Assembly: GCA_002371315.1 (NCBI GenBank)
Contig: DFHL01000071.1
Location: 1 to 23,588 of the forward strand
Length of the DNA stretch: 23,588 bases
Reading direction: 5' to 3'
Source: Bacteroidales bacterium UBA3724
GTDB lineage: Bacteria > Bacteroidota > Bacteroidia > Bacteroidales > P3
Positions 6,913 to 13,586 of this stretch are shown here, piece by piece; the stretch's first letter is position 1, and each line of letters starts with the position of its first letter. A model generated the notes under the pieces. That model saw only the letters and a program-made list of their open reading frames with translations. It was not told the origin of the DNA and did no database searches. The position numbers and the translations under genes are program-made.

Positions 6913-7419
6913 CTAATTCTCTTTCTCTTTCATATATTCGCGGGCATAGGCCACATAGTGGGCGGCGTTGTCGGTTGGCAGAGCGGGCTTCAGGTATCGG
7001 GCCGGAACGCCGCCCCATATCTCGCAGGGCGGTATTTTGGTGCCTTGCAGCACCAGCGCGCCGGCGGCGACGATGGCCCCTTCGCCCACCTCGCAGCTGT
7101 CCAACAGCGTGGCACCCATACCGATCAGGGCGCGGTCGCCGATGGTGCAGGCGTGGACGGTGACGTTGTGGCCTATGGTGACATCGTTGCCGATGTGGGT
7201 GGGACCCGTGTCGTGAGTCACGTGGACGCAGCTGCCGTCCTGTATGTTGGTGCGGTTGCCGATGGTGATGGGGGCCACGTCGCCGCGGACGACAGCGTTG
7301 AACCATACGGAACATTCGTCGCCCAGGGTGACATCGCCGACCAGGGTCGCGTTTTCGCTGAAGTAGCAGTCTTTGCCCCACTTCGGGGAACGACCTTTGT
7401 ATGATTTGATAAGAGCCAT
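6913..7419 (-). CDS. Gamma-carbonic anhydrase-like hexapeptide-repeat protein
   Basis: The 168-residue protein is a left-handed beta-helix of the gamma-carbonic anhydrase / PaaY / YrdA group. Hexapeptide repeats run from about residue 20 to 130 (for example ATLVGDVTLGDECSVWFNAV and VTIGHNVTVHACTIGDRALI). The three metal-ligand histidines can be picked out at 66 (SCVHVTHD), 84 (IGHN) and 89 (TVHA). A C-terminal helix (NAAHYVAYAREYMKEKEN) closes the trimer in this family. The active site looks complete, but many members of the group show little carbonic anhydrase activity, so the reaction stays open. It is the last gene of a three-gene same-strand run, 16 nt after the acetyltransferase gene. 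Confidence 0.92.
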   Translation of the reverse strand: MALIKSYKGRSPKWGKDCYFSENATLVGDVTLGDECSVWFNAVVRGDVAPITIGNRTNIQDGSCVHVTHDTGPTHIGNDVTIGHNVTVHACTIGDRALIGMGATLLDSCEVGEGAIVAAGALVLQGTKIPPCEIWGGVPARYLKPALPTDNAAHYVAYAREYMKEKEN

Positions 7420-7435
7420 AATCGATTGTTTTTCT

Positions 7436-7879
7436 TTATATTTCCATTCCCATAAGCATCACGCGCTCCTCTTTCCGAAAACCGTATTTCGCGTAGAAAT
7501 CCTTCAGCCAGCCGTCGCTGGCCGTAATCAGATGAACGCCAACGATGTCCATCCTTTTCAAATCTTCCATCGCCTTGTCCATCAGCAGCGAGGCAATGCC
7601 TTGCCCCTGGTAGCGGGGGTCGACGGCGACATCGTCGATTTCGAACGTGCGACCGTAGTGGAACAGCATCGATGTCCCCAGCAGGAAACCGGCCACAATG
7701 CCATCGACCACACACTCAAGCCCATAGTGCTGCGGCGACTCCAGCAGCTCCTTCACGAGGACCGTGGCATCCTCTTCCTTCCATCGGTCGTTCCACGGCT
7801 CGCCCGAAAACGCCGCCGCATATATTCGCCCATATTCCCGCAGGTGGCTTGGGTCTATTTTGTTTATTATTGTGGACAT
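7436..7879 (-). CDS. GNAT-family N-acetyltransferase
   Basis: The 147-residue protein fits a single GNAT domain, which transfers an acetyl group from acetyl-CoA to an amine. The acetyl-CoA-binding motif A is seen as VAVDPRYQGQGIASLLM, with the R-x-x-G-x-G pattern at Arg89, Gly92 and Gly94. A C-terminal segment DGWLKDFYAKYGFRKEERV matches the usual Y-x-x-x-GF motif. The acceptor cannot be read from the sequence. The gene lies between the lipoprotein gene (24-nt spacer) and the carbonic-anhydrase-like gene (16-nt spacer), so the three are probably co-transcribed. Confidence 0.92.
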   Translation of the reverse strand: MSTIINKIDPSHLREYGRIYAAAFSGEPWNDRWKEEDATVLVKELLESPQHYGLECVVDGIVAGFLLGTSMLFHYGRTFEIDDVAVDPRYQGQGIASLLMDKAMEDLKRMDIVGVHLITASDGWLKDFYAKYGFRKEERVMLMGMEI

Positions 7880-7903
7880 ATTGCTGATGTATCGTATTGG
7901 TTA

Positions 7904-8545
7904 TCATCTCCGCCAGGCGCCGAGCACTTCGCCGATGTAGATGGCGTGGATGCCGGCCTCGAAGCCGTCGTACCACTGGCGCGGGGTGTCGCTGCGGAAG
8001 TCCTTCTCGGTCTGGTGCCAGGCGGTCATCGTTTCGCACTCGATGACGAGGCTGGCCTCTTCGTAGTAGGGGGTGCCGTGTTCGGTATAGGCCACGTGCA
8101 GGCCCAGCGCGGCGGCTTTGGCATCGACCGACGCGCTGTCGCCGAATTCGCGGCCGCTGCGTTTGCCCAGGAACTGCCAGACGCTGGGGTCGTCGAACTC
8201 CATAATGGTGAAGCGCGGATGGCGCTCCATAAACTCGTAGGTGTAGCGCGCCGGCGCCACATAGACCGTCACCGCCGGCCGCTCGTGGCCCAGGTAGTTG
8301 CCTATGCTGCCCCAGCCGATGGTCATCGCGTTGCTTTCGGTGCTGTCGCCGCAGCAGAGAATCAGGTTTTTGGTGAAAAAGGTGAAGCCGTTGTCGGCAA
8401 AATCCTTTTGCACGTCGAAGGGTTTCAGTTCGGTGTTCATTGTTGCAGTCTCTTTTGGCTCGTCGTTCTGCTGCTGGCTGTTGCAACCGCCGAGGGCGGC
8501 AATCAGCAGGGCAGAGGCGAGGATGGTTCGTGCGATATGTTTCAT
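7904..8545 (-). CDS. Flavin-reductase-like (FMN split-barrel) lipoprotein
   Basis: From ATG 8545 the product is 213 residues. It begins MKHIARTILASALLIAALGGC, a lipoprotein signal with lipobox L-G-G-C and Cys21 as the lipidated residue, followed by a short Gln/Asn-rich linker. From about residue 40 the sequence matches the flavin-reductase-like FMN-binding split barrel: ILCCGDSTESNAMTIGWGS, then PAVTVYVAPARYTYEFME and FTIMEFD. Members bind FMN and often act as NAD(P)H:flavin reductases in the cytoplasm; the lipid anchor here would place the domain in the periplasm or envelope. A second in-frame ATG at codon 36 (MNTELKPF) could give a cytoplasmic form. The frame stays open upstream to 8839, but that stretch includes a possible promoter and lacks a signal peptide at its start, so I do not use it. 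Confidence 0.82.
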   Translation of the reverse strand: MKHIARTILASALLIAALGGCNSQQQNDEPKETATMNTELKPFDVQKDFADNGFTFFTKNLILCCGDSTESNAMTIGWGSIGNYLGHERPAVTVYVAPARYTYEFMERHPRFTIMEFDDPSVWQFLGKRSGREFGDSASVDAKAAALGLHVAYTEHGTPYYEEASLVIECETMTAWHQTEKDFRSDTPRQWYDGFEAGIHAIYIGEVLGAWRR

Positions 8546-8836
8546 CGTGTTAATTGACTGAATGTCTTTGTTGTATAAAGGTTCGGACGGCGGAACTCCC
8601 CTCGGCAGTCGCTGCACCGACGGCTCGGCGCACGGGCCGATGTCGCTGCGACGCATTGGCGTTGCCGTGAGGCGCTCAGTTTTCATAATCCAAGTAACGC
8701 ATAGCCCTTCGAAATATTGTTTCAATAATTCTGTGTGGGGATAATAATGCATAAGTTGCCGGAAAATAGTAAAGTATATCGCCCTGCAATGAAGCCAATC
8801 GCGTACCCCTGCAGCATAATATGCAGTTGGTTTAAC

Positions 8837-8844
8837 CAAAATTA
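8837..8844 (-). promoter_or_regulatory. Possible -7 box for the lipoprotein operon
   Basis: TAATTTTG on the minus strand matches TAnnTTTG, but no TTTG is found at the right distance upstream. If real, the leader to the ATG at 8545 would be nearly 290 nt and would include the GC-rich block. Confidence 0.3.
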
Positions 8845-8929
8845 ACAGATTATGTTAAATTTTAACATTTCGGAGCTGTTTTTTGCCCTGTTTTGCCCCC
8901 TCTCAACCCCCTGTTTTCCAGGTACCATC

Positions 8930-8984
8930 TTCTTACCAAATTCTACCCAAGTTCTTATCAAGTTCTTACCAAACTCTACTTCAG
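8930..8984 (+). repeat. 11-nt-phased tandem array A
   Basis: Five successive 11-nt units read TTCTTACCAAA, TTCTACCCAAG, TTCTTATCAAG, TTCTTACCAAA and CTCTACTTCAG, with no gaps. The first and fourth are identical. The end of the array overlaps a small hairpin (CTACT-TC-AGTAG, 8977-8988). The same unit type recurs at 18656-18709. Confidence 0.8.
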
Positions 8985-9158
8985 TAGAAGATAGTAACTT
9001 GTTGGTTAGTGTTTTATAGTGACAAAATACGTCGCGGTTAGGGTGCTGAAATGTGGTGCTCTTTTTTGAAACCCTGACAATCAATATGTTATAAATGTTA
9101 AAATTTCTTATAAATTTCAGAAAAAAATTTAACATTTCTGTGCGAATCCTTAATGCAG

Positions 9159-9192
9159 AAAAAGGCCGGCCTGCATACGGGCAGGTCGGCCT
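9159..9192 (-). terminator. Rho-independent terminator of the GH3 gene
   Basis: A 12-bp stem (AGGCCGGCCTGC, 9163-9174, with GCAGGTCGGCCT, 9181-9192; one G-U pair in RNA) has a 6-nt loop. On the minus strand it is followed by five Ts (9163-9159). It lies 33 nt past the GH3 stop codon. Confidence 0.85.
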
Positions 9193-9225
9193 ATGGTGGT
9201 TGTTTACAGTTGGTTGCGTGTGGTT

Positions 9226-11529
9226 TTACCAGACGAAGTCGACCGAGGGGCCGTTCGGGATGCTTAGCCGCATCGGCGTGCCGGCGGGCGGCAGCTCCAT
9301 CTGGCCGGTTGCCTCGTTGTAGCGGCGCAGCCAGAAGGGGTCGATCGGGATGGAGAAGCGGCAGCGGTCACGTCCGCCGGTGACAAGTTCGAGGAAGACT
9401 CTCTCGGTGGCCACCAGTTGGCGGCGCGGTGCCGTAAGGCCGTCGCCTTCAAGGTAGATCTGTATAATCTCGCTGCTGTTGGCCAGAAATCCGTCCACGC
9501 TGTCGAGGGTGAGCAGTCCGTTTACCGTCAGGCTCTCGCGGTCGAAAGAGACGCTGTCGTAGTGGAAGTGGCCGTAGCTGAGGCCGTGGCCGAAGGGGAA
9601 GAGCGGCTCGTCGGTCATATAGCGATAGGTGCGCTGCTGCATATCGTACTCATCGAACGGTGGTAGCTGACTGGTTGAGCGATAGAATGTTACTGGCAAG
9701 CGTCCGAATTGGTTTGAATAGCCAAACAGGGCGTTGACGACAGCAATTCCCATTTCCTGTCCTCCGTACCAGGCAACGACAATGGCGTCGATGTCGTCCA
9801 CTACCTCTTCCAGACCTATGGCGCTGCCGGTGCAGAGCACTAAGACGATAGGCTTGCCGGTACGACGCTTGATTTCCTTGATGAGGTCGCGCTGTGGCGC
9901 AGGCAGTTCGATGGCGGTGCGGTCACCTTTATAGAAGCCTGGAAGATTGACCTGCAGCTCTTCGCCCTCGAGGGCAGGGGAGAGGCCGCCGCAGAAGACC
10001 ACGACGTCGCTTTTCTCTATCTGTTTCCAGAACTTGCGAGTACGTTTGTAGGCATTGTCGGCCAGATGGCAGGCAGTGTCAAAATAGATATTGGCTATGT
10101 TGTGGATGACTGAAGGCTCATCGGCATAATATATACGTTGCCGCTTGAGTAGGTGGAATGCATCGGAGATGGTGTACAAGTAAGGAGGCTCGCCGTTGTA
10201 GTTGCCTAATGCCATTGCCGAGTCGGCTGCATTGGGGCCAATGATGGCTACTTGGCGGTAATCTGTGAGGTCTTTTAGAGGCAGGATTCCATTGTTTTTG
10301 AGCATCACAAGCGATTGCCCTGCGACGAATGCAGGGTCTGGGTCGTAGTCGGTGTCATTGATGATATGCTCATAGATCCATTCTGGTCGTATGCGGAAGC
10401 GCGTGCGGAGCACGCGGCGCAGATGTTCGTCTATTTTGGCTTCGCTGATGTAGCCGCTGTCGACGGCCGTGTGCAGCGCCGCCAGCCCCGAGCCGCACTC
10501 GAGGTCCACTTCCGAGCCGAAGGCTGCAGCGGCGGCTTGTGCTGCGGTGGCGTGGGTGCGGTGGCGCGGAATGACGGTGTCGGGTTCCCAGCAGTCGTTG
10601 AGGGCCCAGCAGTCGGTGACGAGGATGCCATCGTAGTGCCAGCGGTTGCGCAGTATGTCGACCAGCAGGTGGTGGTTGGTGCAGCAGGGCTCGCCGTTCA
10701 GCCGGTTGTAGCCGCACATCACCTGCTGCACGTCGCTATTCTTTATTATGTATTCGAAAGCAGGCAGATAGGTGGTCCAGAGGTCGCGGTCGGTGATGCG
10801 CGCGTCGAACTGGTGGCGCAGCCCTTCGGGGCCGCTGTGGACGGCCAGATGCTTGAGGCAGGCGGCGGACTTGAGAAACGGAAAGCGGAAAGCGGAGAGC
10901 TGAAAGCGGGCTGACGCGTCGATATCGCTTTCCGTTTCCAGCTTTCCGCTTCCCATCTTCCGTTCTCTGCTTTCCGCTTTCCGCTTTCCGTTTTCCGCTT
11001 CAATATGCCCTTGCAGGCCGCGCACGGCGGCCAGGCCCATCTGTGCCGTCAGGAAGGGGTCTTCGCCGAAGGTCTCCATTCCGCGTCCCCAGCGCGGGTC
11101 GCGGAAGATGTTGATGTTCGGAGTGAAGAAGGTGATGCCTGTGTTGTCGCCATACTGGCCTTCGGCTTGCGACTGGCGGTGTTTGCGCACGCCCTCGTCG
11201 GCGATGTGGGAGTAGACTTCGTTGACCAGTTCGGGGTAGAAGGTTGCCGCCAGGGCTATGGGCATCGGGTAGACGGTGGCGATGCCGTTGCGGGCGATGC
11301 CGTGCAGGGCCTCGTTCCACCAGCTGTAGGGCTTGATGCCGAGCCGGGGGACGGCGGGGTTCTGGTGCTCGAGGAAGCCCAGTTTCTCTTCGAGCGTAAG
11401 GCGTGCGACGAGGTCGTCGACGCGCTGCTCGACAGTCAGCGAGGTGTCCTGGAATGGGTAGTGCTGGGCCCTGGCAGAATTGCAGAGTTGCAAAATGCAA
11501 ACTAAAATGATGGCAAAGAGGCGTTTCAT
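9226..11529 (-). CDS. Secreted GH3 beta-xylosidase/beta-glucosidase with an in-frame repeat insertion
   Basis: From ATG 11529 the product is 767 residues with a signal peptide (MKRLFAIILVCILQLCNSARAQ). It is a glycoside hydrolase family 3 enzyme removing beta-linked sugars from non-reducing ends. WWNEALHGIA, RDPRWGRGMETFGEDP, a KHLAVHSGPE substrate-site segment (Lys226-His227) and VTDCWAL with the nucleophile Asp306 point to the plant-type beta-xylosidase branch. The alpha/beta sandwich (about 390-630) and a C-terminal Fn3-like domain follow. Residues 177-221 are an odd Lys/Glu/Arg-rich then Phe-rich insertion, encoded by heptamer repeats, between VRGLQG and the KHLAVHS segment; homologues normally need only about ten residues there. 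An ATG 18 nt upstream (11547) is possible but gives a weaker signal peptide. A terminator ends only about 16 nt before the start. The 10081-10320 stretch is lower in GC than its flanks. Confidence 0.9.
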   Translation of the reverse strand: MKRLFAIILVCILQLCNSARAQHYPFQDTSLTVEQRVDDLVARLTLEEKLGFLEHQNPAVPRLGIKPYSWWNEALHGIARNGIATVYPMPIALAATFYPELVNEVYSHIADEGVRKHRQSQAEGQYGDNTGITFFTPNINIFRDPRWGRGMETFGEDPFLTAQMGLAAVRGLQGHIEAENGKRKAESRERKMGSGKLETESDIDASARFQLSAFRFPFLKSAACLKHLAVHSGPEGLRHQFDARITDRDLWTTYLPAFEYIIKNSDVQQVMCGYNRLNGEPCCTNHHLLVDILRNRWHYDGILVTDCWALNDCWEPDTVIPRHRTHATAAQAAAAAFGSEVDLECGSGLAALHTAVDSGYISEAKIDEHLRRVLRTRFRIRPEWIYEHIINDTDYDPDPAFVAGQSLVMLKNNGILPLKDLTDYRQVAIIGPNAADSAMALGNYNGEPPYLYTISDAFHLLKRQRIYYADEPSVIHNIANIYFDTACHLADNAYKRTRKFWKQIEKSDVVVFCGGLSPALEGEELQVNLPGFYKGDRTAIELPAPQRDLIKEIKRRTGKPIVLVLCTGSAIGLEEVVDDIDAIVVAWYGGQEMGIAVVNALFGYSNQFGRLPVTFYRSTSQLPPFDEYDMQQRTYRYMTDEPLFPFGHGLSYGHFHYDSVSFDRESLTVNGLLTLDSVDGFLANSSEIIQIYLEGDGLTAPRRQLVATERVFLELVTGGRDRCRFSIPIDPFWLRRYNEATGQMELPPAGTPMRLSIPNGPSVDFVW
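10873..11001 (-). repeat. Heptamer-array element inserted in the GH3 coding sequence
   Basis: About 129 nt, a multiple of three, made of 7-nt units around a short centre. On the plus strand the right side (from 10926) reads GCTTTCC-type units about eleven times, including three identical in a row. The left side holds the opposite strand's version (GGAAAGC, GGAAAGC, GGAGAGC, TGAAAGC). The two arms are therefore inverted repeats and could fold into a long hairpin. The centre (10908-10926) carries GACGCGTC and CGATATCG palindromes; read on the minus strand it gives GACGCGTCAGCC. Because 3 x 7 nt equals 7 codons, the translation has a 7-residue rhythm (GKRKAES, RERKMGS, GKLETES). Confidence 0.85.
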
Positions 11530-11545
11530 ATTTGTCGGTAGGTGC

Positions 11546-11591
11546 AAAAAAAAAGAGTTGAAATCTTGCTGTTGCAGCCAAATTTCAACTC
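11546..11591 (-). terminator. Rho-independent terminator of the TPR-protein gene
   Basis: A perfect 10-bp stem (GAGTTGAAAT, 11555-11564, with ATTTCAACTC, 11582-11591) has a 17-nt loop. On the minus strand nine Ts follow (11554-11546). It lies 22 nt after the TPR gene stop (11614) and directly before the GH3 start (11529), leaving no clear room for a separate GH3 promoter. Confidence 0.88.
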
Positions 11592-11613
11592 CTAAAATAT
11601 CAAATAATGATTT

Positions 11614-12300
11614 TTACTTCGCTTCGGCGTAGGCGATGAAGCCGTCCATCTCGGCGAAAAGCGACGATTCGGGATAGTCGTTCTTGACGCTCTTGAAGCA
11701 CTCGATGGCCTTGGCGTTGTTGTCGCTCATCAGGTAGCACACGCCGGCTTTGAACAGGGCGAAGGGCGCGGTGATGGGGTTCTTGTCCATATTGGCGGCC
11801 TTCTCGTAGTGCTTGATGGCAGCGGCGGTGTTGCCCTGCTCGGCCTCGGCGTCGCCCTTCATCATCTCGTTGAAGACGGGCGTCAGCTGGTCCTTGCCGT
11901 TGTATTTGTCCATATATTTGAGGGCTTCCTGATATTTGCCAAGGTGCAGGAAGCAGATGCCGGCTTCGTATTTGGCACGCTTTCCGGCCTTGGTAGAGCC
12001 GTATTTGTCAATGACTTGCAGCAGACCGACGCTGTATTTGTCGTTGCTGGTGCTGTCGCCGTAGAGGGCTGCATTGTAGTCGCCTTGTGCAAAGTACTGT
12101 TCGGCGGCGAAAATGGCCTCGTTGGCCTTCTCCTGGCGGGGCTGACTGACGAATTTGTTGATGCCGAAGATGGCAAGAACGACAACCAGAACGGCGGCGA
12201 TGGAGCTGATGATCAGTTTCTGGTTGTTCTCGATAAACTGCTCACTTTTAGAAATAAAACTGATGTTTTCAGTGTTCTTTTCTTCAATGTTTTTTTCCAT
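11614..12300 (-). CDS. Membrane-anchored tetratricopeptide-repeat protein
   Basis: From ATG 12300 the product is 228 residues. It has a polar N-terminus (1-28), one membrane span at about 29-47 (KLIISSIAAVLVVVLAIFGI), then TPR helices (for example RAKYEAGICFLHLGKYQEALKYMDKY and APFALFKAGVCYLMSDNNAKAIECFKSV). This plan resembles YfgM-like ancillary proteins, with the TPR part outside the cytoplasm, probably serving as a protein-binding scaffold. An ATG at 12357 would add 19 Lys-rich residues, but it overlaps the promoter (12345-12352), so 12300 is preferred. It is divergent from the DHODH-like gene and ends at its own terminator. The partner protein is unknown. Confidence 0.85.
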   Translation of the reverse strand: MEKNIEEKNTENISFISKSEQFIENNQKLIISSIAAVLVVVLAIFGINKFVSQPRQEKANEAIFAAEQYFAQGDYNAALYGDSTSNDKYSVGLLQVIDKYGSTKAGKRAKYEAGICFLHLGKYQEALKYMDKYNGKDQLTPVFNEMMKGDAEAEQGNTAAAIKHYEKAANMDKNPITAPFALFKAGVCYLMSDNNAKAIECFKSVKNDYPESSLFAEMDGFIAYAEAK

Positions 12301-12344
12301 TTTATAGATGATTTTTCTTTGTTTTTTTTCGCATTTTGAGTTTG

Positions 12345-12352
12345 CAAAAATA
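12345..12352 (-). promoter_or_regulatory. -7 box for the TPR-protein gene
   Basis: TATTTTTG on the minus strand matches TAnnTTTG and lies 45 nt before ATG 12300. No clear -33 TTTG is seen at 18-21 nt; the nearest is a TTCG. Confidence 0.5.
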
Positions 12353-12509
12353 GTCAAAATTTTTCATTACGAAGAAAATATTTTTCTTTTGCTGTCGCTT
12401 TTTCATTTTATGAAAAAAAACTCGCCACTATATGGTATTGTAAAATAATGTGTTATATCAAAATTTAAAATTTATTCACAAAAAAAATATTTTTTCGACA
12501 AAAAATTCT

Positions 12510-12517
12510 TATTTTTG
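12510..12517 (+). promoter_or_regulatory. -7 box for the DHODH-like gene
   Basis: TATTTTTG matches TAnnTTTG and is 24 nt before ATG 12541. The -33 region is a poly-A/T tract without a clean TTTG. Together with the box at 12345-12352 it makes this 240-nt AT-rich gap a divergent promoter region. Confidence 0.5.
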
Positions 12518-12540
12518 CAAATTATAATACATTTAATGTG

Positions 12541-13521
12541 ATGGATACAAAAACTAAATATTTGGGTCTTGAAATCGAGAGCCCTATCATCGTCGGCAGC
12601 TGCGGTCTGACGAACGATATCAACAACTTGGTGAAAATGGAACAGGCCGGTGCCGGTGCCGTGATAATCAAGTCGGTGTTTGAAGAACAGATTATATACG
12701 ACATTAAGCGCAACCTGAGTATGATGGCCCCGACGGACAACTACGGTATGAGCTACGAGTATGTCGCCGCCCACGTTTCGGATGACTCGCTGGGCAAGCA
12801 TTTCGACCTGATCAAGGAGGCCAAGAAGCGCCTTCATATCCCTGTTGTGGGCAGCATCAACTGCTATTCGTTCGAGAATTGGATGACCTACACGCAGCGC
12901 TTCCAGGAGGCCGGATGCGACGCCCTGGAGCTGAATATGGCCATCCTGCCCTACGAAACGACAATGTCGTATGAGGATGTCGACCGCCTCTTTTCGAACA
13001 TTATCAATACGTTGCGCAAGTCGGTGAATATCCCTGTCAGCATCAAGGTGAGCCAGAACTTCACCGATATGGCCAACTTTATGCAGCGCCTGTCGTGGAT
13101 GAATATCAACGGCATAACGTTGTTCAACAAGGCGCTGAACGTCGATATTGACATCGACAAGATGGAACTGACCCACGCCCCGTCGCTGTCGACCCCCGAG
13201 GAGATGTACAACACGCTGCGCTGGGTGGCCATCCTGAGCAACAAGCTGCGCTGCGACATTTCGGCATCGACGGGCGTGCATACTCCTGCCGACGTCGTGA
13301 AGATGCTGCTGGCCGGTGCCGGCACGGTACAGGTGGTGTCGAGCCTCTACAAGAACGGCATCGACTATCTGCAAACGCTCAACGATGGCTTGCGCAAGTG
13401 GATGGAAGAGAAAGGCTACACGAAGCTGTCGCAGTTCCGCGGCAAGCTTGCCGTCAAGGCCAACGACGAGGCGTCGATGTTCTTCCGCACCCAGTTTATG
13501 AAGCATTTTGCCCAGATCTGA
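12541..13521 (+). CDS. Dihydroorotate dehydrogenase-like protein
   Basis: The 326-residue protein is a TIM barrel of the dihydroorotate dehydrogenase superfamily: YLGLEIESPIIVGSCGLT at the N-terminus, GAGAVIIKSVFEEQI, VSIKVSQNF, and the C-terminal phosphate-binding region VKMLLAGAGTVQVVSSLYKNG. In true class 1 DHODHs the segment after the substrate site reads like NxSCPN with a catalytic Cys or Ser. Here the equivalent segment is ALELNMAILPYETT, so the usual base is missing. The same wording is known from the DHODH-like family of Bacteroidetes and cyanobacteria, whose reaction I cannot name. FMN binding is likely from the fold. A GTG just upstream (12538) is in frame, but ATG is preferred. 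It precedes the acyl-CoA ligase by 65 nt. Confidence 0.88.
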   Translation: MDTKTKYLGLEIESPIIVGSCGLTNDINNLVKMEQAGAGAVIIKSVFEEQIIYDIKRNLSMMAPTDNYGMSYEYVAAHVSDDSLGKHFDLIKEAKKRLHIPVVGSINCYSFENWMTYTQRFQEAGCDALELNMAILPYETTMSYEDVDRLFSNIINTLRKSVNIPVSIKVSQNFTDMANFMQRLSWMNINGITLFNKALNVDIDIDKMELTHAPSLSTPEEMYNTLRWVAILSNKLRCDISASTGVHTPADVVKMLLAGAGTVQVVSSLYKNGIDYLQTLNDGLRKWMEEKGYTKLSQFRGKLAVKANDEASMFFRTQFMKHFAQI

Positions 13522-13586
13522 GCCGCGCTGCATCAGCCGACTATCACTTAATCTTTAACAATCTACAATTCTGCAAGCCATATTTT

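Larger units (their letters stand above)
8546..9225. other. 680-nt gene-free region with GC-rich block, repeats and terminator
   Basis: No convincing gene is visible. Going right from the lipoprotein start there is first a GC-rich block (about 8578-8690, with GTCGCTGC repeated), unlike the AT-rich DNA around it. Next comes a candidate promoter (8837-8844), then a palindrome ATGTTAAA-T-TTTAACAT (8852-8868), an 11-nt-phased array (8930-8984), and the motif CTGACAATCAATATGTTATA (9074-9093). The region ends with a second TTTAACATTTC (9128-9138, also at 8861-8871) and the GH3 terminator. A 97-codon minus-strand frame at 8842-9135 is explained by this repeat content. Confidence 0.6.

Noticed and set aside
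8930..8984. Possible CRISPR array
   Set aside because: Units are 11 nt, directly adjacent, degenerate and without spacers, and no cas gene is nearby.
8842..9135. A 97-codon minus-strand frame in the gene-free region
   Set aside because: Its repeated VEFGK-type words come from the 11-nt DNA array; there is no promoter in place and no familiar domain.
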